Positions 45,335 through 57,800 of a stretch of 64,000 bases of DNA are shown here, piece after piece. Location of the stretch: positions 111,149,195 to 111,213,194 of the forward strand of contig NC_071391.1 in the NCBI RefSeq assembly GCF_022682495.2, in the 5' to 3' direction. The translations under genes and the position numbers were made by a program. Every line of letters starts with the position of its first letter. Position 1 is the stretch's first letter. The stretch is from Desmodus rotundus. Lineage: Eukaryota > Chordata > Mammalia > Chiroptera > Phyllostomidae. The notes beneath the pieces were generated by a model, which ran no database searches, was not told the origin of the DNA, and was given only the letters and a program-made list of their open reading frames with translations.

Positions 45335-45530
45335 GTAATGTTCATTGAACACTTACTCAGTGCCAGGCACTGTCCTAGGCACTTTGTGAGCACTAGCTGA
45401 ATTCCTTTGCATCTCACCTTTATGAATAGGTACCCATAGTGTCCACATTTTATGGATGAAAAGGCATGGAAATTTTAAGGATGTTGCCTCAGTCCACACA
45501 GCTAAGGAATGGACAAGAAGGACACAATTT
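45335..45530 (-). mobile_element. MIR SINE, minus strand
   Basis: 'gaacacttactcagtgccag', 'gcactgtcctaggcactttg', 'gtccacattttatggatgaa' and 'cacacagctaaggaatgg' match the reverse complement of MIR in order. Confidence 0.88.
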
Positions 45531-46530
45531 CTGCCCTCACAGAGCCTACCTTTATGAAGACCAGGAGTTAATTAGGCAGCCCTAATTCATCTTTATCTCT
45601 GTGTCATGTGAAAAGAGGAGTTTTCCTTCTGCTCTCTCATTTCCTAAGAGTACCCTGTATTACCAAGTGTCAATTAGAAAATCAACTTTGGAGACGGCTT
45701 GTCCTGGCAGAAACCTGGGTCGGGCAATAGCTGTCTACAGTCTATGAAGGCGTTTGATGGTATTACCTACATGAATAGAATAGATAATAAATTTGTCCAA
45801 GACTTGGAGCCAGGAATTGCTAAGCCCTGCCTTTTATCTTCAGTACTTGAGTGCAAAATAGCAGGATTTGACTAGAAGAATCATAATGGCTCTTCTGTCT
45901 TCAACATACAAGAATCTAGAAGTAAGAAGACCCCGACATGCTCCGTTTTCCTCTATGCCACCACCACAACACTGAATCAGGGAGGAAGGAAGAGACCATG
46001 GTTCCGTTCATCAGCCAGCTCAGTCCTGTTTATGGAGGCATCTGCTTTGTGCACAACTAATAGGTACAGTGAGAGATAAAGATGTAAGGGAGACTTCCTA
46101 CCCTCTGATGACTCACAAAGACAGGGTGTAATATGGACATAAATACCAAATAGAGAGAAATGGCTGCAGTGTACCTACAGAACATTACTCTACCTTTTTC
46201 TATTCCTTTCCTTTCCCTTACTTACTCTTTTTCTTCCTTCTCTGCCCAAAATAAGCTATTCCAAGTGCCTCTTTGTAAATCAAGTTAGAGGAGACCCTTC
46301 AGTGGAGATGAATGTATGCCATGGATTAAGTGAGTGAAAACCACTGTAGTTTAAGATAGCCATTAACTACCCTTTCACCTTGCCACAATTTGTACTACAT
46401 GAATAGAATTTTTTATTTGTATTTGTCTATGGGTGGTCAACCTGTTGGAAGTTAACACACCTAGCTAACTTTTATCATGCCCACATGCCACTGATCTCAA
46501 ACTATTGCGTAAATTTAAATATCTTCTATA
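45531..46530. other. Unique sequence with an L2 relic (46020-46150)
   Basis: Nothing recognised at 45531-46010. At 46020-46150, 'ggcatctgctttgtgcacaa', 'gagagataaagatgtaaggg' and 'ttcctaccctctgatgactc' resemble a diverged L2 segment. Confidence 0.4.
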
Positions 46531-47690
46531 GACTTCTGGCCAAGATGGCAGCACAGGTAAATGCAGTAGTCACCGCCTCCCACAACTAGATCAAAATTGC
46601 AACTAAACTACAGAACAACTATCATTCAGAACTGCCTGAAATCTAGCTGAATGGAAGTCCTACAACTAGGGACTTAAAGAAAAAGCCACATCATAACTGG
46701 TAGGAGAGGTAGAGATGCGGAAGGGGCTGGTTCCCCACTCACATGTAGTGGATAAGAATTGGTAGGGATATCTTGGCTACAGAGATTCTCCCCTGAAGAC
46801 TGAGGGGTGTCACACCCAGACCCCCAGTCCAGGTTCCAGTACTGAGAAGTCCCCATAAATTCTGGCTATAAAACTTCAGTGGACAGAGTACTGGGGGGCA
46901 TCTTTCTCCCTGAAAAAAAGGACAGGCAGAGACCACTGTTCCTCTGATGAGCCCTCCTGCCACAGAGACAACAGGCAGGTGCCATATCTGAGTATCCGTC
47001 AACCTGGCTTACACTGTATGTCCCACCCTGGTGATTCCCTGAGACTGCGACCCCCAAATTGTGAGCTCACCCAAGCTGTTTTCAGTACCTTTTCCACACA
47101 AATGGCCTCTCTTGGCTCACACTTTAGACTTTCCGAAAATCTCTCAAACAGGTACCATCTGGCCTTGGCATCCCCTCTACTTCTATCTAAGTGGCCACTG
47201 GCTTAGCATCAGCAGCAACTAACCTTAGTTCACAGTTTGGCCTTACCTGGGCACCTCTAAGCCCAGCATAAGTAGCAGCCAGCTACAGATTGCTATGTGT
47301 CTCAAGCTGGCTGAACTTGGCCTGTACCTCCCTGGAGGCCCCAGAGCCAGTGCATCCAGTGGCCAGCTTAAAATCATGTAGAAATACCACCCAACAACCT
47401 CCACAGAGACATACTCAAGGGGTGAACTCAGCAGGCACCAGAGCCAAACTGAAGTAAGTCCTACTTTGTGGGGCAGGCCCTGGCCCAGCTGATCCTCCAT
47501 AGCGATTATGGTCTCAGCCCATCCTTACAGGCTATTGGCCTGGGGTAAATCTCTCCCATTGAGTGCCAACAGCAATCAAGGACATCTAAAGCACTGGCCT
47601 GGTTTGTTTAATACCTCATACCAGAGAAATCATTCTGATGCAACTATACATACAGATGTACCTGATCTCTTAGTATTCTCCATCTAGTTA
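46531..47690 (+). mobile_element. L1 5' untranslated region without a body, plus strand
   Basis: The segment opens 'gacttctggccaagatggca', the usual first bases of a mammalian L1 5' untranslated region, and continues for about 1.15 kb through GC-richer sequence typical of these promoters. No ORF1 or ORF2 follows; after 47700 the sequence is unrelated. L1 promoters normally drive transcription of the element in this orientation. Whether this one still works is unknown. Confidence 0.75.
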
Positions 47691-48059
47691 AGAAGTCAAG
47701 AAAAATGCTCAGAAAGAGATTTCCTAACACAGGTGATAGGTGAGTGCTAAAAAATGATACCAGCAGAAATGCTCTGAGATTCCCTGGAAGGTGAAATCAA
47801 TGAGTGTAGCGGTCTAAGAAGTCTTCACTTAAGATGTGGAATCTAGGTATATTTTATTTAATGTTTCCATTTTTATCTTTATTCTCATCCTCCCTCCCCT
47901 ACAATAGTTTTCCTCCTGGACTCTCCCATTCGCTGGCCTCTTAAACCCTGGTGCCTTCTTTTCTTTGTACTATTCACAACTGCAGCACCATCACTGGGAC
48001 AATGCCTGGTCCATCCTGGGGGCACACACACATACCGATGTTTATCCAAAGAGAATACC
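47691..48059. other. Unique sequence
   Basis: About 370 bp without a recognised element; minus-strand frame at 47885-48151 is not recognised. Confidence 0.4.
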
Positions 48060-48205
48060 TCGGGATGTCTGAGCTGGAAGAAGTCTTGGATATCACTCCT
48101 TTTATGCATGAGGCCCAGAGAAGCTAATAGATTGGCCCAGGGCCACATCACTTTCAGGATCAGCAGGAGAAATCAGTAGACTTGAGTTCCTGGTCACCTG
48201 ACTCC
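48060..48205 (-). mobile_element. MIR-family or related ancient SINE relic, minus strand
   Basis: 'tttatgcatgaggcccagag', 'gattggcccagggccacatc' and 'cttgagttcctggtcacctg' match the reversed MIR-like consensus containing 'gaggcccagagagg' and 'gcccaaggtcacacag'. The exact subfamily is uncertain. Confidence 0.6.
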
Positions 48206-48969
48206 TGGTATAGCGATGCCGTCACCATGTCCTGCTACCCCCTATTCACATTCAAACCAAATACAGATTCCACTTCCTGGGCAAAAGTCACTTTGCACCA
48301 ATGTGAAGCTAGATCCACTGCCTTGGCTTTTAAATTCTTCAGTGATCCAACTCCTTTTATCACTACTCAGTGGCCAAAGCTATTTTGGAGAAGAAAACCA
48401 GGCACAGGGCACAGCAGGTATGTTTCCTATCATATTGCTCTGTACGCTGCTTTGCAAAGAGAAAAGAAGCAAAGTGAAACAAAAGCCAACAAGGGCCAAA
48501 CTATTGCATAACTGACATAAGAGAGTTACTAAAGATAAAGAAGTCTCCAGTGGAGGACAGTGATTATTTTGAAGAATGAAATGGATGAAATAAAAAAATG
48601 GGATCTTTTGGGGAGCGGGGTGTGGGCAAAAGGTGAACACTGTGATTGTACAATTTACCCAGTATTATATACCATGGCAGGGAAATATTCACTTCTCTTG
48701 GATGTCATTTATTTTAACCTCAGGAAAGTACCAATTGTCCTGCCTAATTAGGAATTCCCCTTTAATGTTCATTAAAAAGAAGACTTCAAAAACATCACAT
48801 AAGAGTTCACGATAAAGGAACATATATCCAATATTAAAAGAAAACAAGTCTATCATCATATGTAAAGGAGCTTCTTTGCTGCTGATAAACTACGATGTTT
48901 CGTTGTAGAAACTCAAGGACACAGGTTACTTACATGAAGTGGAGGAGATTACTTTAGAATATCAGTCAG
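48206..48969. other. Unique sequence
   Basis: About 760 bp; overlapping short frames on both strands at 48182-48815, none recognised. Confidence 0.4.
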
Positions 48970-49320
48970 GACTGTTTGGCAGCATGTAGTAGAACCCCAC
49001 AAAAGAACAGCTTTAACAGGATGAGGTTTATTTTTCCCACATAGCAAGAAGTTGTTTAGGAGAATGTTCAAGGCTAGCACAGCATGCAAAGAGGTCAGAG
49101 TCTCTATAATCCTCAGAAGGTAACTTTAGTCCTCATCATCACAATTGAGCTGCAGAACCTCCAGACATTGTGTCCATCTTCCAGGCAAGAAGGGGACACA
49201 GGAAAAGTAAAAAGAGCAAGCTGGCTATTCGTCAGAAAGATAATATCTCTCCCAAAAGGCTTCTGCTTATGTCTTATTGGCCAGAATTATGACATGAGGC
49301 CACTTCTGGCAGCAAGAAAG
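48970..49320. mobile_element. Ancient mammal-wide interspersed repeat, family name uncertain
   Basis: 'gtttatttttcccacatagc', 'cttctgcttatgtcttattg' and 'gccagaattatgacatgagg' match the order of a repeat common to mammals (...ttcccacataacaagaag ... cttattggccagaactg...). I recall the consensus but not the name. Confidence 0.5.
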
Positions 49321-50829
49321 TGAAGAAAATCAACTTTTTTTTTTCCCCGAGCTGAGCACACTGACAACCTGGATAGTGTTACCAGTAAGGATATAAAAGA
49401 TAATGAACTTGTGGTAGGCACATAGGAGTACCTGCTACTATTAGGGAGGGTCATTGCAAAATGACCCATAACTGATATAGGAACTAAAACATCCCAAATG
49501 AAATAGCTCATGGACTTTCTCAGATGTTTAATGAGCTCTTACCATGTCCACATCAGTGCCCTGGACGTGTAGAGATAAATGAATAAACAACATCAACTCT
49601 TTCACTAAATGAGCTTTCTGTGTACTGATGAAAGTATAGAACCACCAACAATGGGAAGACCTGTGAGGATTTAGGTAACATACGAAGCTGTCAACAAAGC
49701 AATACCCACTGAAGTTCAGGGTAATAGAGAGGTTTAGAGTTGAAAGAACATCTCAGCCTCTCTGTCCACCTTCCCATCCCTGACTCCCACCTCCTCCTCC
49801 CCCGGCAGCTTCTCTTGCATATAAGTGAAATCTTCCGGTGAGTACCAAGGGTTATCTAGACTCTCAGAACCCAGAGTATAGCCCTAGACCAGCAGCCTCA
49901 GTGCTTGAGTTTGAGAACCATTAATGTAGACTTTACCACTTTCATACAAAAAATCATCCACATGTTCCTTGAAAATATATTTCCCTATAATCCTGCCCAT
50001 GCCCAAGGCATGAGTTCAAATAATTATACTACAGACATTCTATCCTCTCTAAGACTTCTCTCCTAAAAGTTCCTCCAAATATTCCTTATCTCACTTACTT
50101 TCACAGCCCTCACAACATTGGTGATTCTCTTTTTGTTTTTTCATACCTCTGTCCCCTTAAAATTCTGTCCCAGAAATGTGCACAGCACTGCACATGCATC
50201 TGTTTGCAACAATGAGCAAGAGAGTCGTGTGACTCATGGCCTTTTCTAGTTTTGGGCCCAGTGGATGTGGTTTGGTCATGGTGACACTGGAAAAAAGGCT
50301 TTCCTAATCAAGCACCATAATTATATGCTCCTCTCCTCACCCACCCCCTCCCTCCTACCTAAACCCTCCTTTCTAGAACCTATCACATGTATTCTCTGGT
50401 TATGACATTTTCATTTCTGTTTCTTTCAATAAAGTGTTAATACTCCTGAAGCCAGGTTGCCACAACTGAAGTGCAAAGGACACATTTGTTAAAGGTAAAG
50501 AAGAGGAAGCTTCAGAAGTGGCTCAGGTGTAAGAGGTTAATTGCTGCAGCCATACACTCAGGGCTGTTCTTTGCAGCAGAAACACTTCCTCTCATTTGCC
50601 CCATCCACCCTGCCAACTACCTCCCTTTTCTCTAGGTATTAAGATACATCCCAGAGCTCAGCGAGACTGTGCCAGTCAGCAAATGCTACATGGGAATGGA
50701 ATTCTTTCACATTTAAGCAATTTCCTAAATTAGGCTCCTTTAGAGACCATATTAATTCAAGCCACTGAGATTATTTAGTACTTTGCTGCTTCAGGACACT
50801 AAATAATGTCACATTTTCAAAGCTTAATG
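49321..50829. other. Mostly unique sequence with faint L2 and MER5 traces
   Basis: L2-like words at 49535-49600 ('gagctcttaccatgtccaca', 'gagataaatgaataaac'); MER5-like words at 49885-49925 ('gaccagcagcctcag', 'tttgagaacca'). No gene recognised. Confidence 0.4.
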
Positions 50830-50945
50830 TCATTGGTGTTTATAAAGCACTTTCACTGAGGTTATCTCATTCAATCATGGTAACAGCTCAGTGCACTAGG
50901 TAGAACTGGTGCATAATTATTGTTCCATAATGATATGGACGGCCT
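50830..50945 (-). mobile_element. MIR-like relic, minus strand
   Basis: 'tataaagcactttcactgag', 'gttatctcattcaatcatgg' and 'taacagctcagtgcactagg' resemble reversed MIR. Confidence 0.6.
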
Positions 50946-51536
50946 TGTTCTGAAGTCATCTGGTGACTATGTTGGAGGCAGAGGAAGGTCTGGATCATCT
51001 GTCCCCTTACTACTTAGTCAGAAATAGTCCCATTGAGACAGGAAGGAATAAAAAGCTTCAATTAGGGGACACGTGATCTTTGATTGTGTTGTAGATATTT
51101 AAATTTAAACCTACTCACTGTAACTGGGCATACTGTAGCTCAATATGTTATCAGGCTACACCAGAAAGTAGAGAAAGTTAACAAGATACTAACCAGAGTG
51201 CTATGTCAAACATCTGAAAAAAGAAATAGAATCATACTTTTGTCATCCATATGGCACACCACCACATAATTCAATTTAGATAGAAAATAGTAATACCTTT
51301 TGAGGTATTTTGTCTAGTCCTATGTCATGGCTGAATTTTTCCCTTACTGCTTAAAAGCAAACCCCTACCACAAACAGCTTATTTTGCTATTTATTAGAGA
51401 CTTGAGAATATACAAGGAGAATGGGGGAGAATACTAACGATGGCTGAGGGAAGTAATGCCGGCCATGATCGAGATATTTTAAGACCTGAGTATTTTGGTG
51501 GAACAAGATTAACTACATTATGTGGTTTTTATACTC
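50946..51536. other. Unique sequence
   Basis: About 590 bp without a recognised element. Confidence 0.4.
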
Positions 51537-51629
51537 CATTTTGTTTATGTGGTGAATCACATTTATTGATTTGCAAATGTTGTACCAACCTTGCATTCCT
51601 GGAATAAATCCCACTTGATCATGCTGTAT

Positions 51630-52569
51630 CTGACTGGTCCTTTTTTATGGTTTCTATGTCTTTTTTCATGCTGTTTCATTACTCTAAACCTTCTATCTGA
51701 TAAATTGCTTGCCTCCATTTCATCTAGTTCTTCTGGAAAATTCACTTCTTCTTTCTTTGGGGTCTGTTTCTTTATCTTCCCATTTTGGCTACTCTGTGTT
51801 TTCAGCCCTAGTTGAAAACTAAGCCACTAAACTGATCAGTTGTTAATCTAATCAAGGTGTAATCAGTAGCCTGATTTAAGTACCACAGGGTGGGGCATCG
51901 TAATTCCTGAGGGTGGAGGTATTGCTTCCCCTCAGGCTGATGTCACTTGGAGATGAGTGCTCTGCCTGAGAGTAATGGCTCCTGCTGCATGGGAATGACT
52001 CAGCACAGGGATCCTGGCAGCTGTTCCTTCAGTTTTCTCCCCAGAGCCACCAACCACAGACTCTCATCAAGGATCTCTAGGCCACTCTGCCCTCCTTTTT
52101 CCAGCGCCCAGTATAAGTGACTATAAAAGAAATTTTGTGCTTTCGTTCTTTAAGAGGCTCTCTGTGTCTCTAGCCATCTCTGCCTGACAGACAGAACCCC
52201 TGCTGCTTTTCACAGCTGGATGTTATCTGGGTTCCTTTCTGGCTCTGGTGCTGTAGGCTGGGAAGCACAGCTTTGGGTCTAGACCCCAAACTTCTCAGGG
52301 GAAACCCCACCACCACTCTTATATCCCCCCAGCACTTCAGCTGTTACCTGTGGGAGCCCAGTCAGCCCTCTTGTGTCCCCTCTGTAGTCCCTGCCAGTCA
52401 TGATGTGGTGAAGTGGTTTCTTCTGTCTGTCCGTGGTTATAAGTCTTCTTTCCAGCTAGTGCTCAGTTGGTTATTCTGGATGATTCCTCTACAATTTTGT
52501 TGTAATTCCAGATTGGTCCTGGGAGGAGGTTAGTGTAGCTTCCATTTACTCCCCCACCATCTTTGATCC
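51630..52569 (-). promoter_or_regulatory. Reversed L1 5' untranslated region with ORF1 start
   Basis: The minus strand begins at 52569 with 'ggatcaaagatggtggggga', the usual L1 5' end, and runs about 740 bp to the ORF1 start near 51800. ORF1 N-terminal words NFPEELDEMEASNLSD and FRVM are readable near 51745-51670; ORF1 normally makes the RNA-binding chaperone. It breaks off at 'ggaccagtcag', where ORF2 sequence follows. As placed, the L1 promoter would fire leftward, away from its own 3' part. Confidence 0.85.
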
Positions 52570-54640
52570 AATGAGGTTCATTCACAAATCAATAAATGTG
52601 ATTCAACACATAAACAAAATGAAGGATAAAACCTACATGAGCATATCCATAGATGCAGAAAAAACTTTTGATAAAATCCAACACCCATTTATGATGAAAA
52701 CTCTCAGCAAAATGGGAATAAAAGGAACATAACTAATAATAATAAAGGCCACATATGACAAACCATATTAACATTAATATTAATACTATCAGCACCATAC
52801 TCAATAGGCAAGATATACAAGTGTTCCCCTTAAGATCAGGAACAAGAGAGGGATGTCCACTTTCACTTCTCTTATTCAACATAGTACTGGAAGTCCTAGC
52901 CACAGCAAGCAGACAAGAAGAAGAGATCAAAGCCATCTAAATTGGAAAGGAAGATGTAAAACTGTCTTTATTTGCAGATGACATGATATTCTACATAGAG
53001 AATCCCAAAGGTTCCCCCAAGAAACTAGTAGATATGATAAATGAATTTAACAAAGTAGCAGGGTACAAAATTAATACCCAGAAATCAGTTGCATTTTTAT
53101 ATACCAATAACAAACTAACAGGAAGGGAAATTAAGAACCAATCCCATTCACGATTGCTTCAAAAAGAATAAAATACCTAGGAATAAACCTAACCAAGGAT
53201 GAAAAAGACTTGTACTCAGAAAATTATAAGACACTGAAGATAGAAATTGAAGGAGATACAAATCAGTGGAAGCACATACCTGTTCACGGATAGGAAGAAT
53301 TACCATCATTAAAATGTCCATACACCCAAAGCAATCTATAGATGCAACCCAATTCCCATCAAAATTCCAATGACGTATTTCACAGAACTAGAACAAATAT
53401 TTCAAAAATTTATATGGAACCACAAAAGGTCCTGCATAGCAACAGTGATCCTGAGAAAGAACATAGTTGGAGGAATCACACTACTTAATATCAAACTATA
53501 CTACAAGGCCATAGTAATCAAAACAGCATGGTGCTGGCATAAAAACACACATAGATCAATGGAACAGACTAGAGAGCCCAGAAATAAACCCACAACTTTA
53601 TAGTCAATTAATACTCAACAGAGAAAGCAAGCACATACAATGGGCAAAAGATAGTTTATGCAATGAATGGTGTTGGGAAAATTGGACAGATATGTGCAGA
53701 GAAATGAAACTAGACCACCTTTTACACCACACACAAGAATGAATTCAAAATGGATCAAAGACTTAAAGGTTAGACCCCAAACCACAAAAATCCTAGAAGA
53801 AAACATAGGCAGCTAGATCTTGGACATTGCTCGTAGTGATTTCTTATTGGATAGACCTCCCCAGGCAAGGGAAACAAAAGAAAAATAAACAAATGGGACA
53901 CATCAAGCTAAAAAGTTTTTGCACAGCAAAGGAAATCAGCAAAATAAAAAGAGAAGCCACAGAATGAGAGACCATATTCTCCAATACATAGGATAAGGGG
54001 TTAATATCCAAAATTTATAAAGTACTTACAAAACTCAACACCAAAAAACATGAACAACCTAATTAAAAAATGGTCAAAGGGCCTGAATAGAGCCTTCTGC
54101 CAAGAGGACAATACACATATAAAAAGATGCTCAACATCACTAATCATCAGAGAAATGCAAATTAAAACCACAGTGAGATACAGTCTCACACCTGTCAGAA
54201 TGGCTGTCATCCATAAATCAACAAACAACAAATGCTGGTGAGGATGTGGAGAAAGGAGGACCATTTTGCACTGTTAGTGAGAATGCAGATTGGTGCAGCC
54301 ACTGTGGAAAGCAGTATAGATACCTCAAAAAAATTAAAAATAAATCTGCCTTTTGACCCAGCAATCCCACTTCTGGGAATACATTCAAAGGAACCCAAAA
54401 CTAATTCAAAGAAATATTATACCCCTATATTCTTTGCAGTCTTATGTACAATCACCAAGATATGGAAGCAGCCCAAGTGTCCATCAGTAGATCAGTGGAT
54501 AAAACAACTATGGGACATTTATACAATAGAATTCTACTTGGCCATAAAAAAGAAGAAAATTTTACCCTTTGTGACAGTATGGATGGGCCCGGAGAATATT
54601 CTGCTAGGTGAAATAAGCCAGTCAGAGAAAGACAAATACC
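52570..54640 (+). pseudogene. L1 ORF2 3' part, copy B
   Basis: Words include [27 protein letters not shown] and the intact active-site motif FADD at 52971-52982. A stop codon ('gccatctaaattgg', near 52934-52947) precedes it, at the same codon as in copy A. Frame 52983-53171 reads [16 protein letters not shown]. The frame at 53370-53603 ends early at NKPTTL because of the same 2-base loss seen in copy A. Frame 54232-54669 carries the C-terminal region, with [18 protein letters not shown] and IYTIEFYLAI. Inactive. Confidence 0.92.
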
Positions 54641-54734
54641 AAATACTTTCACTCATATATGAAATCTAATGAACAAACTGAACTAACAGGCAAAACAGAG
54701 ACAGACACCTAGATGGAGAGCAGGATGACAGCTA

Positions 54735-54772
54735 GTGGAGGGGGGTGGGTGGAGGTGAGGGGGTGGAGGGAT
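54735..54772 (+). other. G-quadruplex-prone run in the L1 3' untranslated region, copy B
   Basis: Several G runs of three or more, separated by T, TGGAGGTGA and TGGA. Comparable tracts occur in the L1 copies at 28.9 and 16.5 kb. Confidence 0.5.
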
Positions 54773-54896
54773 TGAGCAGAAAGGAGAAAGGACTCATGGG
54801 CATGCACAACAGTGTGGTGAGTGCTGGTGGGAGGGGTGTATAAGGGGACTAAATGGTAATGGAAATAATACAATAAAGATTAAATTTAATAAAAGA

Positions 54897-57800
54897 GATG
54901 AACTAGATTCCTTTGGAGAAGATATACTCACATTTAACCCTCTTGAACATTCATTTAGAAAGTTTTATCTTATCAAGCAACTACGCATGCACTGTTCTAG
55001 TAGGAATAATGAACTTACTTCCCCAAAAGGAGTCGTTTGTTGGGATGTTAAAAAAAAAAAAAAATCAACTCTAGACCTGATATCATTTGTGTGAAATTAC
55101 AATGGCATAGCACATATGGACAGGAAAAGTTAAAAATGTGCCCAGTACCTGGTATTTCATCCAATGTCATCAACTGAAGATACATTTGCCTTATAATAAA
55201 CTCAAAACAGCTTAATTAGATGAAACACATAGTCCCCCTGAGATTCTTAATAGGACTTAGTAACTACCATTTCAATAAATGGCATATTTCCATAACCTAT
55301 TAAATAATAAGTCATGCCAGCATCCACTAAACACGCAAAGTGATAAACTACAGAAAGATCTGGGTGTAGAGGATGGGGAGGGGGTGAGGCAAACAAGCAT
55401 CCCATTCAAATTTAATTCAAGTTCACAGAGCCCAGGAATTACTAAACATCAGATCCACTCTATGAATCAATGGCAGCTACTAATCAGCATTCCAATGACC
55501 AAGTGGAGTTGAGTTTACATTTCATTGTAAACCCCAACCACTGGAAATTATTTGGTCACTTACAGATTATTTGGCAGGGCAGGCCTCTGGCTTTGACATC
55601 TTATTTATTACATTTCACTAGCCTCAGGCACAGAAATTGGCTCATTCAGAGATCGCAGTTCTCTAGGTAGGTTCAAGACATTGAGTTACTGGCAAACACT
55701 TTATTGTTGTTTTCAGCCTGCATATTTTTGGCTTAGCTCAGCTTTAATTTATTCACATCAAATAAATAACTTTAAAGTAATATGACTTTGAGAACCAACT
55801 TACTTCCTGAAAATTGGATCCCTACATAGTAAAAATTAAAAAACTAGAGCCCTTGATCCTAAATTCTCCCTTGCAACTAGGCTCATTCAACTCGGATCAG
55901 GGTTCCAGTCAAGGGTGACATGGAAGGCAGACACGACAGGAAAAGATAAGGAGCCCTGCAAGAGCAGCTGTCCCTTGTGCCGCTGCTAATACAGAAAAGG
56001 TCAGAAGGTAAGGGTCAGGAGTGCCGACTTTCCTCAACTATTACCTTGAGATGCCTAATGCTGAATGTTGATTAAATGGTCAGTTACATGAGGGCCTAGA
56101 ACATGGCAAGTCATCAATTAATGTGAACACTAGGGTGAGAAAGAATGAGAAGCATAGCAAAAAAAAATTAGCACAGAGTAGCAGCCTAGAGAACTGAGTT
56201 TGGCCAAAGTATCATGACCATTTTGAAGAAGGGAAGAGAAGGAAACTCTTACACCAAGAATTTAGTTATTTCCAAAGTAATATAGAAACTTTCAAATGTG
56301 AAATTAACGCCCCTCTGCTTAACCCCCATGCATGTTAAAGCAAATTAAATTTCATGCCAAATCACTCAAGCAGTCGGTGAGCAGCAGCACATTTTCAATC
56401 TCTAGGATTTAAGCTGATTGCTCTAAAAATATAATTCACCAATTGGGCAGCATTGGAGTCAAACACGGTCCTCTTTAATCTTCTCTCCTGACAAGCTGTT
56501 TTCCCAGGAATGTGGTCACTGTGAACTGTAGGTTGATTCATCTCAGGGCAGTGAGGGATTTTATTTCCATCTGTAGCCCAGACGCAGCTGGGAATCATAA
56601 ACTGACCTGCCCAGGGTATGGATCCCTTCCCCTGGCTATAGGCCAACATCCCATTTAGGCTCTATTCACCTGACAACAAATTATTTCCTAGTTCAAAGAG
56701 CCACCTCATCTACATGGGGAAACAAGTCACTTTTGGTACCCGTGTTTGTCAGATTTAACCACATTTGCACCTGAAGTGTGTGTGTATGTGTGCACACGTG
56801 AGTTTCATTTTTAACCTAACTCCCGCTTGCCAGAGTAGGAATCAATTTCCTTCATTCTTTTATTCTCAACGGTCATACAAGTTCTAACAAAATGCATGTA
56901 AATAACTCTTCAAGTTTATCATAGGAATGAATAATGATCAAGCTCATTCGTTTTGTTTTGTTTCATTTTCAGTTTAGGCTTCAGGTCATCTAGAGGGTTA
57001 GTTTAAATCTTCCATATGCCTTATTTGGAGATGTGTCCAGAAGCATCACCACTTGAGAGTTTTGATTAACTGAAGTCCCCTGTTTTGAAACGCAAAAGTG
57101 TTGCATTCAAGCATCTAGAAGAACTTCCCTGTGCTTGAGGCCCACACTAATGATCACAGAGGGTCGCAAAGCCTAGACACATGGATGCAGTCACTGAGAC
57201 ACGGGTGCTGAGGCTCTGGGGAAGCAGTTACCTCGCCGGCATCATTCAGACAACACCGGTGTCCAGACTGGCTTCGAGTGCTTTTACATGTTCGCTTACT
57301 GAACTGTCATTAAATTTTCCACTCTAAGTTGGAAAAATATTCTTTACATTACAAATCACTCCACAATATGAACTGTGGGGCTTGCTGGGAGGGCTCAATG
57401 AGAGGATGGGAGGATAGCAGCCACATAATCAAGGCAAGTTCTTTTGCTTTGAAGAAGAACAATTGTTTTATGCGATGTTTCTTAAAACAATGGCCTGGCA
57501 CTTGATCTTCAACACTGGTATGTTTGTATATAACAATTTTACAGTGACCTTAAGAATTCGGAATGAATTATATAGGGAATGATGGTATCGGTTTATGGAG
57601 TCTAATGAATAAGAATGCAACAATATAGTAAGCCTTACCATTGCGGTGGGAAGGAAGTGTGTGAGTGCCCTCGGTTGGCAAGTGACTCGATTAGCACCAT
57701 TGGCATTTAGTAGGCAGGAAGGAGGATTCCACATGCCATGCAAAGCCCCATAGTCCCTCATATGAACAGTTTACCAACTCAAATGCCAAAGCACACTCTC

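Larger units (their letters stand above)
51537..54896 (+). mobile_element. L1 copy B, 5'-inverted with internal deletion
   Basis: Three parts are seen. 51537-51629 is reversed ORF2 (reverse transcriptase words [20 protein letters not shown]). 51630-52569 is reversed L1 5' untranslated region and ORF1 start. 52570-54896 is forward ORF2, 3' untranslated region and A-rich end. The inverted part overlaps the forward part by about 40 bases in L1 coordinates, as twin priming can produce. The middle of the element (rest of ORF1, endonuclease, most of the reverse transcriptase start) is absent from the inverted part. The forward part is about 95% identical by eye to that of copy A. Confidence 0.93.
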
